A stretch of DNA of 64,000 nucleotides from Dysidea avara (taxonomy: Eukaryota > Porifera > Demospongiae > Dictyoceratida > Dysideidae). The stretch spans positions 25,468,004-25,532,003 of the forward strand of contig NC_089279.1 of assembly GCF_963678975.1 (NCBI RefSeq), read 5' to 3'. The translations under genes were made by a program, and so were the position numbers. Below are positions 1 to 12,090 of this stretch, one piece after another. The notes below the pieces were generated by a model. It searched no databases, was not told the DNA's origin, and was given only the letters and a program-made list of their open reading frames with translations. The stretch's first letter is position 1. Each line of letters begins with the position of its first letter.

Positions 1-1157
1 TTATACATTGGTACAGAGAATCTATGGTCAAACTTCACTTTGCAAATTTCACAAAAAAATTGGACTTCGCTGTACGGTTTCCCTTTTCCTGTGTACTTCC
101 ATCGGGGACACAAAGACTAACAGCTGTATAACTGTAAACCACTAATAATTATCACATTAACACTAATAAAATAATGTGCTTTGATTGATACCTCTGAACA
201 AAATTTAGTTATTCATAGGGTGGGATTGCTATGATTGATTTCGCTAAAGAGCTTTAACTCTACTGATGTGCCTCACATATCACTGTAGCTCAATGCCTCA
301 AAGATTTGCATTACAACATCTCAAAAGATATTTATGGCACAGGGCTGCAGGGAGTGGATGTGCCTTACTTAAACTCTGAATCTTGTAACTTATAATTAGA
401 GGTAACTGTAGCATTATACTGTTAAAATTCAGGTCTAGCCAAAGCACCTTTAGGGGTGTCCAGTTATATGTTTAAATACAACTCCCTTCAGGTGTTAGAA
501 AAGGGTACTGTGGGACACTTGGAGGGTGTGAGAGAAGAGCACTTGGAGGGTAGAGAAGAGTGCTAGGGTGCTGCAAGAAATATAACACCAGAGTGTAAAG
601 GTGCTACAAGAGGTGTAAATCCAGGATGTGTGGTGGGGGTACACTATCTTCATTTTAATTTCTGACACTTTCGTGGGGGGTGAAGCTCCTCTCATCCCTT
701 CATCTTGGAAACATTCATATTTGTATATATTCGTATTTATTCGTAAAAATTTGTATTTAGGAAACACATTATTATGACCTGTGAAATACAGTAATTCAAC
801 AGGATTACAAATACACTTACTTGCTTGTCTTTCTACATGTTATATCAATTTGTACTTATAACATAACTACCAAAGAAACTTTTAATTGTGGGATTTCATT
901 CACAGAAACACCCTTGTAGGTGCAAAAGGTGTTCCCATTGCTGAAATGTAGTTGCATTGATTACCAATGCCACCTATATGCAGAAGTGTAACAAGTTTCC
1001 TTTAGCACAATGGAAAAGCATTTATGCAGCTATTGTTTGTCCACGCCTTCAAACAGCCACTCAGTTTATTTCAACACATTTCTGAATGTATCAATGTATT
1101 GGCATACACGTAGGATAGGTAAATAAATTAACAGGCATTTCCAATCCATGTGTTATA
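1..1157. other. Non-coding flank, no gene recognised
   Basis: No convincing exon or repeat boundary is visible. A short stretch near 510-610 repeats words such as CACTTGGAGGGT. This explains a spurious minus-strand open frame there (495-767) that matches no protein family I know. Confidence 0.5.
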
Positions 1158-2021
1158 TCAAGACACACGATAGTGTGTTGTGCGGCCCAAGAAGCCGGCG
1201 CACCACACCATGGGTATATTGACAGGAAGAAAGAAAATGTCATTTTCACACTTTTGTATCTCGGTGATCCCTTATCCGATTGGAACCTAATTTGCTACAG
1301 AGTTTCCCGCCAGCCAGGGGAGTCTACATACTTAATTTGAAGGAAATCGCTTCCGCCATTTCCGAGATATGAGCTGCCAAAGTTTCAATTTTTTTTTTGT
1401 TTTTGTTTTTTTTTTCATCTTTTCGCACACTTGCAAAAATTGCTATAAAACGCAAACGCATACTCCAATCGCCTTGAAATTTTGCACACAGAAAAGGACT
1501 CCAAAGGCAAATCCTAGCATCAAATTTGGTGCAAATCCGATGAACGGTTCGGGAGTTATGACCGATTATTCGTGTAAAACAAGATCGATTTGTTGTCACG
1601 CCTACAGGGTAAACTGCTTCATGGAATGAGTTGAAAATTGCTATGTAGATGGAGTAACCATCGTAGGAGTGCCTTTTGGTGGTTTGAAAGGGATCGAGAT
1701 AAAGACCATGGAGATATGACACAAAACCCAACCTGTGTCACAATTACGAGATTGATTTTTTATGAATAAAAAAGTATTAGTTTTCACGCCTACTAGGCAA
1801 ACCGCTTAGAGCAATGAGCTGAAAATCGGTGTATAGCTGGAATAATATAGAAAGCTCTTGCAGTAGTGCAGAAGAATCAGAGTACAAACCACTGAGTTAT
1901 GATTCGAAAGCCAACTCCGTGTAGCAAATGCGAGATCGAGATACTCTAATAGAACAGTCACCCTAATAGAACATTCAACTAATTTATTTACTCCATTATA
2001 GAATTCTGTTACATTACAAGT

Positions 2022-3475
2022 TACTCTGTAGGGAGTTCAGCTACAAACAGTTAATCTTATAGACAGTTCAGCAAGAAGCAAGTCACCCTATAGAGAGTTC
2101 AGCTACAAATATATTGCTGTAGTGATTCAGAACATTACAAGTCACACTGAAGAGAGTTCAGCTATAAACAAATCATGCACCCTGTAGAAAGTTCAGCTAC
2201 AAAAAATTCACTCTGTAGAAGTTCTGCTACAAACAAGTCTTCATGCAGAGAGTTTAACAACCAAAATCCACCATGTAAAGACTTCAGCTTTACTAACAAG
2301 TTACTCTGTAGAGAGATCAGCTAGAAATATAAGAGAGCTCAGCTAGAAAACATCACCTTGTAGAGAGTTCAGCTACAAACAAATCACACTGTAGAGAGAT
2401 CAGATAGAAGAAGCCACCTTGTAGAGGGTTCAGCTGTGAAGTGATCACCCTAGAGAGAGTTCAGCTAGAAAAAAATCACCCTGTAGAGAGTTCAGCTACA
2501 AAGAAACCATCCTCTAGAGAGATCAGCTAGAAACAAGTCACCTATAGCGACATCAGCTACAAAGAAACCATCCTGTAGAGAGTTCAGCTACAAATAAATC
2601 ACCCTACAGAGAGTTTGGCTACAAAAAAAACCCTGTAGAGTATTCAGCTACAAACAAATCACCTTGTAGAATGTACAACTAGATACAAGTCACCCAATAG
2701 AGAGATCAGCTACAAGAAGTTACATTGTAGAGAGATCAGCCAGAAGAAATCACCTTGCAGAGAGTTCAGCTTCAAAGAAACCATCCTGTAGAGAGTTCAG
2801 CTACAAACAAATCACCCTGTAGAGAGTTCAGCTACAACCACATCACCCTGCATATAGTTTGGCTACAAAGAAACAATCATGCAGAGAGAGTTCAGCTGCA
2901 AACAAATCACCCTGTAGAGAATTCAGCTACAAACAAATCGCCCTGTAGAGAGATCAGCTAGAAGAAGTCGCCTTGTAGAGAGTTCAGCTACAAAAGACCA
3001 CCCTGTAGAGAGTTCAGCTGCAAACAAATCACCCTGTAGAGAGTTCGGCTATAAACAAGTCACCCTGTAGAGACATCAGCTAGAAGAAGTTACCTTGTAG
3101 AGAATTCAGCTACAAAGAAACCATCATGTAGAGAGTTCAGCTACAAACAAGTCACCCTGTAGAAAGATCAGCTAGAAGAAGTTACCTTGAAACCATCAAG
3201 TTGAAAGTTCGGCTACAAACAAGTCACCCTGTAGAGAGATCAGCTAGAAGGAGTTACCTTGTAGAGAGTTCAGCTACAAAGAAACCATCATGTAGAGAGT
3301 TCAGCTACAAACAAATCACCCTGTAGAGATATCAGCTAGATACAAGTTACCTTATAGGGATCAACTACAAACAATCACCCTGTAGAAATATGTGTTGGAA
3401 ACAAACCACCATGTAGAGAGTTCAGCTAGAAACAAATCACTCTGAAAAGAGTTCAGCTACAAACAATGGTAGTTT
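2022..3475 (+). repeat. Satellite array of ~30-31 bp units (copy A)
   Basis: Near-continuous tandem units with core GTAGAGAGTTCAGCTACAAA, separated by CAAATCACCCT. A second unit type carries GAGATCAGCTAGAAGAAGT and alternates with the first. Units vary by point changes and small indels, and the 5' end is more diverged than the middle. Open frames inside, such as 2755-2961, are by-products of the repeat. Confidence 0.92.
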
Positions 3476-3698
3476 CAGCTATAGTTCAGTTATGTATACG
3501 AAATCACCTTATTACCTACAGTATGATTATCTTTCGTTGTTAAATATACAAATATTTTTAATCAGACAAAAAACTGTACACAGCATTTCTTCCTTTGTTC
3601 CACAATTCCTGCAGAAAAAAAAAAAAAACAAGTTGGAAGGAAGCACCAAAGCCGATTAATTGCCGGCTTTGTGGTATGCAATACAAAAAGAAGTGATA

Positions 3699-3952
3699 TC
3701 TAAGCCAAAACAGCCAAGTTGCAAAAAGAGTGCGGCCCCCAAAAAGGCTATGGTGAAAAAAGATGTGAAATCCAAGGTGGCGGCCAAGAAATGGCTGTGA
3801 TGGTAGGTTAATGGCAAAAATTTTAATTACGACAATTCAGGTAAATTTGCGCTGCCTCCTCCACTACACCACCTTGGATTTCACATCTTTTTTCATCCTG
3901 GCCTTTTTGGGGGCTGCACTCTTTTTTTACAGCTTGGCTGTTTTGATTTAGA
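3699..3952. repeat. Fold-back tail of composite element (copy A)
   Basis: The inverted arms begin near TCTAAGCCAAAACAGCC and end near GGCTGTTTTGATTTAGA. The right arm is shortened compared with copy B: part of the TAATGG/ACGACAATTCAGG segment is missing. The unrelated flank after 3952 marks the end of the element. Confidence 0.8.
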
Positions 3953-4209
3953 TATTATCTATTGTGTAATTCTGTTTATCATTTGCTTGCTTAGTTGACT
4001 GCTGTGTATATCATTTCCTTACAGAGATGCATGCCATCAACTGTAAAGCAACATTACAATGAATAAGCCACCTAAATTCTAACCATGTAATGTTAGTATG
4101 GCATTAACTTTGTCACTGTGTGGTTGTTTTTCTTTTACTCTTACTGTTAACTCTGGTACTATTGTACAGTACTATTGTACAGTACTGTATACGTATACGT
4201 AGCTATAGT

Positions 4210-5032
4210 CAAGGGCGTAGGCAGGGGGGGTTCGGATGGTTCAGACGAACCCCCCTTTCAGAGGCAGAAATTTTTTTCAAATTAAAAATCACACCAAATC
4301 TTACAGCCCTGGAACTCTCCGGTAGCTACGTACTTTGCCCACTGGTGCTCCTCTGTGCTACTCTTCAGGGTCACATTACATTAATGCTGAACCATTGCAA
4401 ATCATATCGGTTGAATCACGTGATCAATTGCACACGTGATGCACGGTTGAAAATGGCGCGAGTGAAATGGAGAAGGACTGTTCAGTGGTTGGTTGAGACA
4501 TATTATTACAAGGCAGCAGCTGCTAAACTTGAGTGGTTGTGTTATACATGTGTCAGGTTAGCATAAACTGTGAATTGTTGCTGTATATTTACGTGATGAA
4601 TGGTTTGTTTATTTGTTACATGTTGTGGGCACGTGATGTCTCGAACATATTGGAGTACAAGCCAACTCTGAAGTTAATGACCATCAACAGGAGGACCGGA
4701 CGAGAATAATGTATAGCTGGAAAGAAGTATTGCCAACTAAGGATCGAGTGTGGAGGAGTTGGCTGTCAGTATGCTGTCTGGAAGTGAAGATTAGTTAGTT
4801 TTACAATAGGTTTATAGTTTCGGCTATAAGCTGCATAAACAGCAGTGTGTAGGTTTTAGCTAGTTAGATGCATGAACACCTTTTAATGTTACTGCCTAAG
4901 GGCACATTTTGTGTATGCATCATTTTCGGTCAAACATGCATGGTCTAGGGGAAGCACCCATACAGGCCTTCCCTTTAAGACTTTCGACTTTAAATCTGAA
5001 CCCCCTTCAAAAAAATCCTGGCTACGCCCCTG
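4210..5032. mobile_element. Non-autonomous hAT-like element
   Basis: The ends read CAAGGGCGTAGGCAGG and, on the opposite strand at the right, CAGGGGCGTAGCCAGG. This CAGGGGCG-type terminus is common in hAT MITEs. G-rich/C-rich subterminal runs (GGGGGGTTCGGA versus the AACCCCCTTC side) continue the inverted repeat. The interior open frame (4120-4566) overlaps the left TIR and matches no transposase. I cannot find a clean 8-bp duplication, so the flanks have probably diverged. Confidence 0.65.
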
Positions 5033-6427
5033 ATAGTGGTACCAGAGTTAATAGTAATACTACCATTAATTGTTGGTATAGTACTCATACAAACAATACA
5101 AGATCTTCAATTACCCCTATAGTTATAGTCCTTGTTAATGTTCTTGAAGCACAGCAGAAGACTCGTTTGCAAACATAAGCTTGCCCCTCCATGCTATGCA
5201 TTCGCATGCCTCTTGCCCAGTGGCCTAGTTACAGTGGTTATAGGGTAAATCTTAGAGGGCTTGTGCACTAGCTTCTTGAGTATAGGTGCAAATTAGTTTC
5301 ATAACTTCATTGTAATTGACTGCACTGCAGCCATGAAGAGTCAGCATGAGAAGTTGAAATAACATCATTCCTGTATCAAAGCGTTGAATGCTACTGAGCT
5401 GCACAGTGACAGAGTGCTAATAACAACTTTATACATGCTAGCTGCACTTGCTTATTTTACAATAAAACAGAGGTCTTCCTCACTAATATACAAGAAAAAA
5501 AACACAGAAAGTTCTGTAGCATACCATACTAAGCCACAAAAGAAGCCCAAAGTTTTGTACGAAGAACCCATATTCCTGTGAATAAAGGTTCTAAACTACT
5601 CTACATACTTTAGTAAATGTCTTCTTTAATAATATTTACAAAACTAACAAATTTCTTCTTATTACAGGGCCATGAGCCTTAGTATTCACAACAGCTATTT
5701 TAATGATTGCATAAATGTGACTGTCTCAGCAAAAACCCAATTTGTTCACACAATTTTGAAGATTTTTATATTTTCTCAGTATTATCTGCAGTATCCAAGG
5801 AATGGATCACCAAAGTTTTAGTCTTCTGTGGTGAGTAGTTTTAGAATTATAGCACTAGACAGTAGGAAGAGCAAGATAATCGATTTGTACAGTAACTATT
5901 GAAAATAACTACAGGAGCTTACATTTGCAGCCATGACTTCCAGTCTATGATGTTGCAATTTGACTTAAAATGTTCACCATGGATTAGCACATAAGCCAAG
6001 GTATAGTAGTTGCTTGTGCATATGGATGTGAAGGCGGCTTAGCAGGAGAAATGATGATGATCTTGTTTATGTTTATCACATCATAAACAAATGCACGTGA
6101 CACGCATACCATTGGAGCTACAGAAATGAAACAAAGACTTTTGAACTCTCCATGAGCAGTCAAATAAGATGATGTATAGTTTTAATCGATTTGAATCTTT
6201 CTTTGTTTTGTACTAGCCCGATAAAAACTTGCATATTTTTTCTTTATAATTTTATTAATAATTATTTCGCTGTTCTCAATACACATGTTTGTGCGAACAA
6301 GTTGGATTTTTGCTGAGACGGTCACAAATACTAATCACATGATGCAATAAATAAATTTTTGTGGCTTAATTTGCCTACTTTTATTTACGTGCAGCATTGT
6401 TCTATTATAACTAGCTATTTTTAAAAA
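5033..6427. other. Intergenic, no gene recognised
   Basis: AT-rich sequence. The short open frames (for example 5384-5581) lack recognisable domains and flanking splice structure. No RNA gene is seen. Confidence 0.4.
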
Positions 6428-6793
6428 ATTAAAAATTTCAAAAGGAAGTAGGGTTGATATGCTACAAAAAGTAAGGAAACAAGCTCAAAAATGTTACAGC
6501 TGAGATGAGAAATGATTCAGCAGTAAAAAGTAAGGAAACAAGATTAGATGACTACTTGCTAAAATGAAACACACTTTAATGCCTACTTTAGGCAAGCATC
6601 TTGAAATGAGACCATCAAATTAGCCAAAAGTAGGATTAAAGTGTGTCTCATTTTAGCAAGTAGTCATCTAATCTTGTTTCCTTACTTTTTACTGCTGGAT
6701 CATTTCTCTTTTCAGCTGTAACATTTTTGAGCTTGTTTCCTTATTTTTTGTAGCATATCAACCCCTACTTCCTTTTGAAATTTTTAATAGCTA
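6428..6793. repeat. Fold-back MITE, ~150-bp arms
   Basis: The left arm (about 6430-6580) and right arm (about 6630-6790) are inverted copies. Both carry GGAAGTAGGG, GTAAGGAAACAAG, and TAGATGACTACTTGCTAAAA or its complement. CTAGCTATT flanks both ends. No coding capacity. The arm words resemble those of the MITE around copy B (7345-12090), which suggests one family. Confidence 0.8.
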
Positions 6794-7344
6794 GTTTGTT
6801 TACTTTTTTTGTCTAGCTAACTAGCTATATTATACTCTTTTTTTTTTTCCACAGTATAAATATCACTTGAAGCAACTATCTTTACCTTTGTATGCAATAA
6901 GCTCCTCTGAAAATAATTATTGTTTTGTCTTTTAAAGCTATTACAGTAACTGTTAAGGATTCAGCTGCATTTCTAATGACCTAAATGTTGATGATTTTAC
7001 AGTAAAACATTGCTGGAGAGTCCACCATTATAAGAGTGGCACCCTCACTTTTAGAATTCTGGATCCTGAGTGGTGTTGTTCCAGTTCTCAGTACTGTAAC
7101 TAAAATAATTCCAATTCCAGCCCTTTTTATTCCAGTTCTAGAACTAGAACTGGAACAATAAGTTTGCTTTCCTGAAAACTAGAACTACAAAGAAAATGTT
7201 TGCCAATGAGATTTTATGCTCTGTACAAGACCAGAATGTTATCTACTGACAAAAACACACAATGTAGTGTATAACTTCATAAAAGCTTTACGTACTACAA
7301 CCATGTATGCATGTGCTATAACACTGTGATTAGCTATAATATAG
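6794..7344. other. Intergenic with GTTCCAG-type repeat
   Basis: Around 7069-7170 runs a series of inverted words such as TTCTAGAACTAGAACTGGAA. The same words recur at about 13560-13735 in the opposite orientation, so this is part of a dispersed repeat. No gene is seen. Confidence 0.45.
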
Positions 7345-8329
7345 TATATTAAAAATTATGAATTTAAAAATGAAGTAGGGATCCAAGCGATAAAAAGTAG
7401 TGAAACAAGAGATGAGCAATGGTAGTTATTACAGAATAGCTCAGTGGAAGATCCCTACTTTGGCAATGAACACAAATAATCAAGACACACGGTAGTGTGT
7501 CGTGCGGCCCAAGAAGCCGGCGCGCAACCCCGTGAGTATATTGACAGGAAGAAAGAAAACGCAATTTTCGCACCTCCGTAGCTCTGTGCTGCCTTGATGA
7601 AACAACGCGAATTTTGCTGTGGACACTCCCTCCACCTTCAGCACTCCACATTCCAAATTTGAGCGAAATCGCTTCAAGCGTTCCCGAGATATGCGACTTC
7701 AAAAATTGGCTTAGTTTCTTCGTTTTTTTTTTTCTTCTTATTTTTCTTCCTCTTTTCGCACACTTACAAAAACTGCTATAAAACGTGAACGCCTTATCCG
7801 ATCGCCTTGAAATTTGGCACACAGAAGGGGGGTATAAAGGCGCATCTCGGTACCAACTTTGGCTGGAATACGATAAACAGGCAAAGAGTTATAAGCGATT
7901 ATTCACGAAAAATAACACCAATATGTTGTCACGCCTACAGGGTAAACTGCGTATGGGAAGAAGCTGAAAATCAGTGGGTGAATAGGTTAACTATTGAACC
8001 TCAAACCTTTTGTGGTTTGAAAGAAATCGAGCTAAAAACCAGGAAGATACAACGAAAAAACCAACAGTGTGTAACAATTACGCAATCGAGATTAGCTAAT
8101 AAAAAACGACTGCTTGCCACGCCTACCAGGTAAACCGCTTGGGGTAATGCTTTGAAAATCGCTGTACAGATGGAGTTATCATCTTAGAAAGGCTCTTCAA
8201 TGGTGTAGAAGAATCAGACTTAAAGCCACAGAGTTATAACACGAAATCCAACTTGGTGTAGCAAGTGCGAGATCGAGATACTCTAATAGAGCAGTCATCC
8301 TAATAGAGCAGTCACCCTAAACAGAATTC

Positions 8330-11215
8330 AAGAGATCAGTTAGAAATAAGTAACCTGTATAGAGATCAGCTACAAACAAATCACCCTGTAGAGAGTTCAG
8401 CTACAAACAATTCACCCTCTTCAGACATCAGTTAGAAGAAGTTTTCTTGTAGAGAGTTTAGTTACAAACAAATCACCCTGTTGAAAGATCAGCTAGAAGA
8501 TGTCACCTTGTAGATAGTTCAGTTACAAAGAAACCACCATGTAGAGAATTCAGCTACAAACTAGTGACCCTGTAGATACATCAGCTAGAAGAAGTTACCT
8601 TGTAGAGAGTTCAGCTACAAAGAAACCATTCTGTAAAGAGCTCAGCTGCAAACAAATCACCTATACAGAATTCAGCTACAAACAAATCACCCTGTAGAGA
8701 GATCAGCTAGAAGAAGTTACCTTGTAGATAGTTCAGCTACAAACAAATCATCCTGTAGAGAGATCAGTTAGAAGAAGTTACCTTGTAGGTCGTTCAGCTA
8801 CAAAGAATTCACCCTGTAAAGAGATCAGCTAGAAGAAGTTACCTTGTAGAGAGTTCAGCTACAAAGAAACCATCATGTAGAGAATTCAGCTGCAAACAAA
8901 TCACGTGTAGAGAGTTCAGCTACAAACAAATCTCCCTGTAGAGAGATCAGCTAGAAGAAGTTTCCTTGTAGAGAGTTCTGCTACAAACAAATCACCCTGT
9001 AGAAAGATCAGCTAGAAGAAATCACCTTGTAGAGAGTTCAGCTTCAAAGAAACAATCATGTGAGAGTTCAGCTACAAACAAATTGTCCTGTAAAGAGATC
9101 AGCTAGAAGAAGTTACCTTGTAGAGAGTTCAGCTACAAAGAAACCATCATGTAGAGAGTTCAGCTACAAACAAATCACCCTGTAGAAAGATCAACTATAG
9201 AAGAAATCACCTTGTAGAGAGTTCAGCTACAAAGAAACCATCATGTAGAGAGTTCAGCTACAAACAAATCATCCTGTAGAGAGATCGGCAAGACGAAATT
9301 ACCTTGTAGAGAGTTCAGCTACAAAGAAACCATCATGTAGAGAGTTCAGCTGCAAACAAATCACCTGTAGAGAGTTAAGCTACAAACAAATCTCCCTGTA
9401 GAGAGATCAGCTAGAAGAAGTCACCTTGCAGAGAGTTCAGTTACAAAGAAACCACCATGTAGAGAGTTCAGCTGCAAACAAATCATCTGTAGAGAGTTCA
9501 GCTACAAACAAATCTCCCTGTAGAGAGATCAGCTAGAAGAAGTTTCCTTGTAGATAGTTCAGCTACAAACAAATCTCCCTGTAGAGAGATCAGCTAGAAG
9601 AAATTACCTTGTAGAGAGTTCAGCTACAAAGAAATCACCCTGTAGAAAGATCAGCTAGAAGCAGTTACCTTGTAGAGAGTTCAGCTAGAAGAAGTCACAT
9701 TGCAGAGAGTTCAGCTACAAAGAAACTACCATGTAGAGAGTTCAGCTGCAAACAAATCACCCTGTAGAGAACTCAACTACAAACAAATCGCCCTGTAAAA
9801 AGATTAGCTAGAAGAAGTTACCTTATAGGGAGTTCAGCTACGAACAGATCACCCTGTAGAGAGTTCAGCTACAAACAAATCACCCTGTAGAGAGTTCAGT
9901 TACAAAGAAACCACCATGTAGAGAGTTCAGCTGCAAAAAATCAATCACTCTGTAGAGAGTTCAGCTAAAAGAATTCACCTTGTAGAGAGTTCAGCTGCAA
10001 ATAAATCACCCTGTAGAAAGTTCAGCTATGAACAGATCACCCTGTAGAGAGATCAGCTAGAAACAAGTCACCCTGTAGAGAGTTCAGCTAGAAGAAATTA
10101 CCTTGTAGAGAGTTCAGCTACAAAGAAACCACCATTTAGAGAGTTCAGCTGCAAACAAATCACCCAGTAGAAAGTTCAGCTATGAACAGATCACCCTGTT
10201 GAGAGTTCAGTTAGAAACAAGGAATCCTGTAGAGAGATCACCTAGAAGTATCACCTTGTAGAGAGTTCAGCTACAAACAAATCACCTGTAGAGAGTTCAG
10301 CTACAAACAAATCACCCTGTACAGAGATCAGGTAGAAGAAGTCACCTTGTAGAGAGTTCAGCTATAAAGAAACCACCATGTAGAGAATTCAGCTGCAAAC
10401 AAACACCCTGTAGAGAACTCAGCTACAAACAAATCGCCCTGTAGAAAGATCAGCTAGAAGAAGTTACCTTGTAGGGATTTCAGCTACAAACAAATCATCC
10501 TGTAGAGAGTTCAGCTACAAAGAAACCATTCTTTAAAGAGCTCAGCTGCAAATAAATCACCTGTACAGAATTCAGCTACAAACAAATCACCCTGTAGAGA
10601 GATCAGCTAGAAGAAATTACCTTGTAGATAGTTCAGCTACAAACAAATCACCCTGTAGAAAGATCAGTTAGAAGAAGTTACCTTGGAGAGAGTTCAGCTA
10701 CTAAGAAACCATTTTGTAAAGAGCTCAGCTGCAAACAAATCACCTGTACAGAATTCAGCTACGAACAAATCACCCTGTAGAGAGATCAGCTATAAGAAGT
10801 TACCTTGTAGATAGTTCAGCTACAAACAAATCTCCCTGTAGAGAGATCAGCTAGAAGAAATTACCTTGTAGAGAGTTCAGCTACAAAGAAACCACCATGT
10901 AGAGAGTTCAGCTGCAAAGAAATCACCCTGTAGAAAATTCTGCCAGAAACAAATTGCCCTGTAGAAAGATCAATTAGAAGAAGTTACCTTTTAGAGAGTT
11001 CAGCTACAAATAAACCATTCTGTAAAGATCTCAGCTGCAAACAAATCACCTGTACAGAATTCAGCTACAAACACATCACCCTGTAGAGAGATCAGCTAGA
11101 AGAAGTTACCTTGTAGATCGTTCAGCTACAAACAATTCACCCTGTAGAGAGAGCAATTAGAAGAAGTCACCTTGTAGAGTGTTCAGTTACAATGAAACCA
11201 CCATGGAGATTTCTG
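8330..11215 (+). repeat. Satellite array of ~30-31 bp units (copy B)
   Basis: Nearly 2.9 kb of the same unit family as copy A. Here the dimer is clear: a unit with GATCAGCTAGAAGAAGTTA alternates with one carrying GTTCAGCTACAAACAAATC, giving a higher-order period near 60 bp. A third variant carries CAAAGAAACCATCATGTAG. Several multi-unit blocks recur almost exactly (for example around 8600-8700, 10500-10640 and 11000-11120), which suggests internal duplication. Confidence 0.93.
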
Positions 11216-11223
11216 TAATCAAT

Positions 11224-11467
11224 ATATGTGACCGGATTTGCGAAAAGGGGTCTTTCACACACATCCAATTCTGTAAACGTTGGAGACCATAACTCAGTGT
11301 TCAAGTAACATATTAACCTGAAAATGTCATCATGTATTCAGCTATAGTGGTGCTCACCACTGTCCAAATTTCAAGGCAATAGCTCTTTCCAATCTGAAGT
11401 TATCAATTGTCAAAGTTGGCAAATTGGATGTGTGTGGAAGACCCCTTTCGCAAATCCGGTCACATAT
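11224..11467. mobile_element. Short MITE with GACCGGATTTGCGAAAA termini
   Basis: The ends read ATATGTGACCGGATTTGCG and its inverse (CGCAAATCCGGTCACATAT), continuing through AAAAGGGGTCTTTC and GTGTGTGGAAGACCCC. It sits at the 3' edge of satellite array B. Related termini bound the larger element at 40854-42622. Confidence 0.75.
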
Positions 11468-11628
11468 GTATTATATATATAATTTGTACATTTACTGATA
11501 AAATATTTAAAGTACATCTACTTCATCTTTTCTTCTTCCTGTAGTAAAGAAAAAAAACATAGGTTAAAAAAGTCCCAAAGCTGGCCATAGGCCGGCTTTG
11601 GGGTATACAAATACAAAAAGAAATGAAA

Positions 11629-11947
11629 TCTAATCCAAAACAGCCAAGCTGTAAAAAAAGTGTGCGGCCCTCAGAAAGGCTATGGTGAAAAAAGATGTGA
11701 AATCCAAGGTGGCGGCCAAGAAATGGCTGTGATGGTAGGTTAATGGTAAAAATTTTAATAACGACAATTCAGGTGAATTTTTGTGCCACTTCACAAAATT
11801 TACCTGAATTGTCATTATTAAAATTTTTACCATTAACCTACCATCACAGCCATTTCTTGGCCGCCACCTTGGATTTCACATCTTTTTTCACCATAGCCTT
11901 TCTGAGGGCCGCACACTTTTTTTACAGCTTGGCTGTTTTGGATTAGA
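11629..11947. repeat. Fold-back tail of composite element (copy B)
   Basis: A nearly perfect inverted repeat with arms of about 150 bp. It runs from TCTAATCCAAAACAGCC through GGTGGCGGCCAAGAAATGG to its mirror image ending GGCTGTTTTGGATTAGA. The centre lies near 11785-11795. Overlapping open frames on both strands (11630-11946) are mirror artefacts of the palindrome. Confidence 0.9.
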
Positions 11948-12090
11948 TTGTTATACCATGCCAAAGTAGGGATTTCCCACTGAGTTATGCTGTAATAACT
12001 ACCATTGCTCATCTCTTGTTTCACTACTTTTTATCACTTGGATTCCTACTTCATTCTTAAATTCATAATTTTTAATATACTAGTTTGTTT

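Larger units (their letters stand above)
1158..3952 (+). mobile_element. Composite satellite-bearing element, copy A (Helitron-like?)
   Basis: Three copies in this window share one architecture, and this is the shortest. It starts TCAAGACACAC, with a small hairpin (ACACAC..GTGTGT), then a head of about 790 bp. The head contains a T-rich tract near 1388-1420 and words such as TTTCGCACACTTGCAAAAAT. A satellite core runs to about 3475, followed by a GCCGGCTTTG linker and a fold-back tail. Comparison with copies B and C fixes both ends: the sequence is shared inside and unrelated outside. In all three, the base before the element is A and the base after is T, with no longer target duplication. 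Starting with TC between A and T resembles Helitrons. Helentron-associated non-autonomous elements also carry central tandem repeats and a 3' hairpin. I see no 3' CTRR motif, so the class is an inference. No protein is encoded. Confidence 0.75.
7490..11947 (+). mobile_element. Composite satellite-bearing element, copy B
   Basis: The longest uninterrupted copy. The head (7490 to about 8280) starts TCAAGACACACGG and includes AGCCGGCGCG, the T-rich tract and GAAATTTGGCACACAG. It ends with the dispersed CTAATAGAGCAGTC motif. The satellite core, a small MITE, the GCCGGCTTTG linker and a near-perfect fold-back tail follow. It is bounded by A on the left and T on the right, as in copies A and C. No open frame of recognisable function. 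Confidence 0.78.
7345..12090. mobile_element. Fold-back MITE split by composite element B
   Basis: About 125 bp at 7345-7475 is repeated, inverted, at about 11955-12090. Shared words are TATTAAAAATTATGAATTTA, GAAGTAGG, AGTAGTGAAACAAGAGATGA and CCCTACTTTGGCA. The two arms would form an ordinary MITE of about 280 bp, but composite copy B lies exactly between them. The simplest reading is that B inserted in the loop of the MITE. The alternative, that the arms are terminal repeats of B, is disfavoured because copies A and C lack them. Confidence 0.7.

Noticed and set aside
2755-2961. 68-residue repeat protein in the satellite
   Set aside because: The frame is short, unconserved between units and interrupted in the other arrays.
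8330-11215. CRISPR-like array of ~30-bp repeats
   Set aside because: Units are contiguous and continuously variable with no unique spacers, no cas genes are present, and the DNA is eukaryotic. It is a satellite.
11630-12024. Mirror-image proteins on opposite strands
   Set aside because: They arise because the fold-back tail is palindromic, so both strands read the same sequence.
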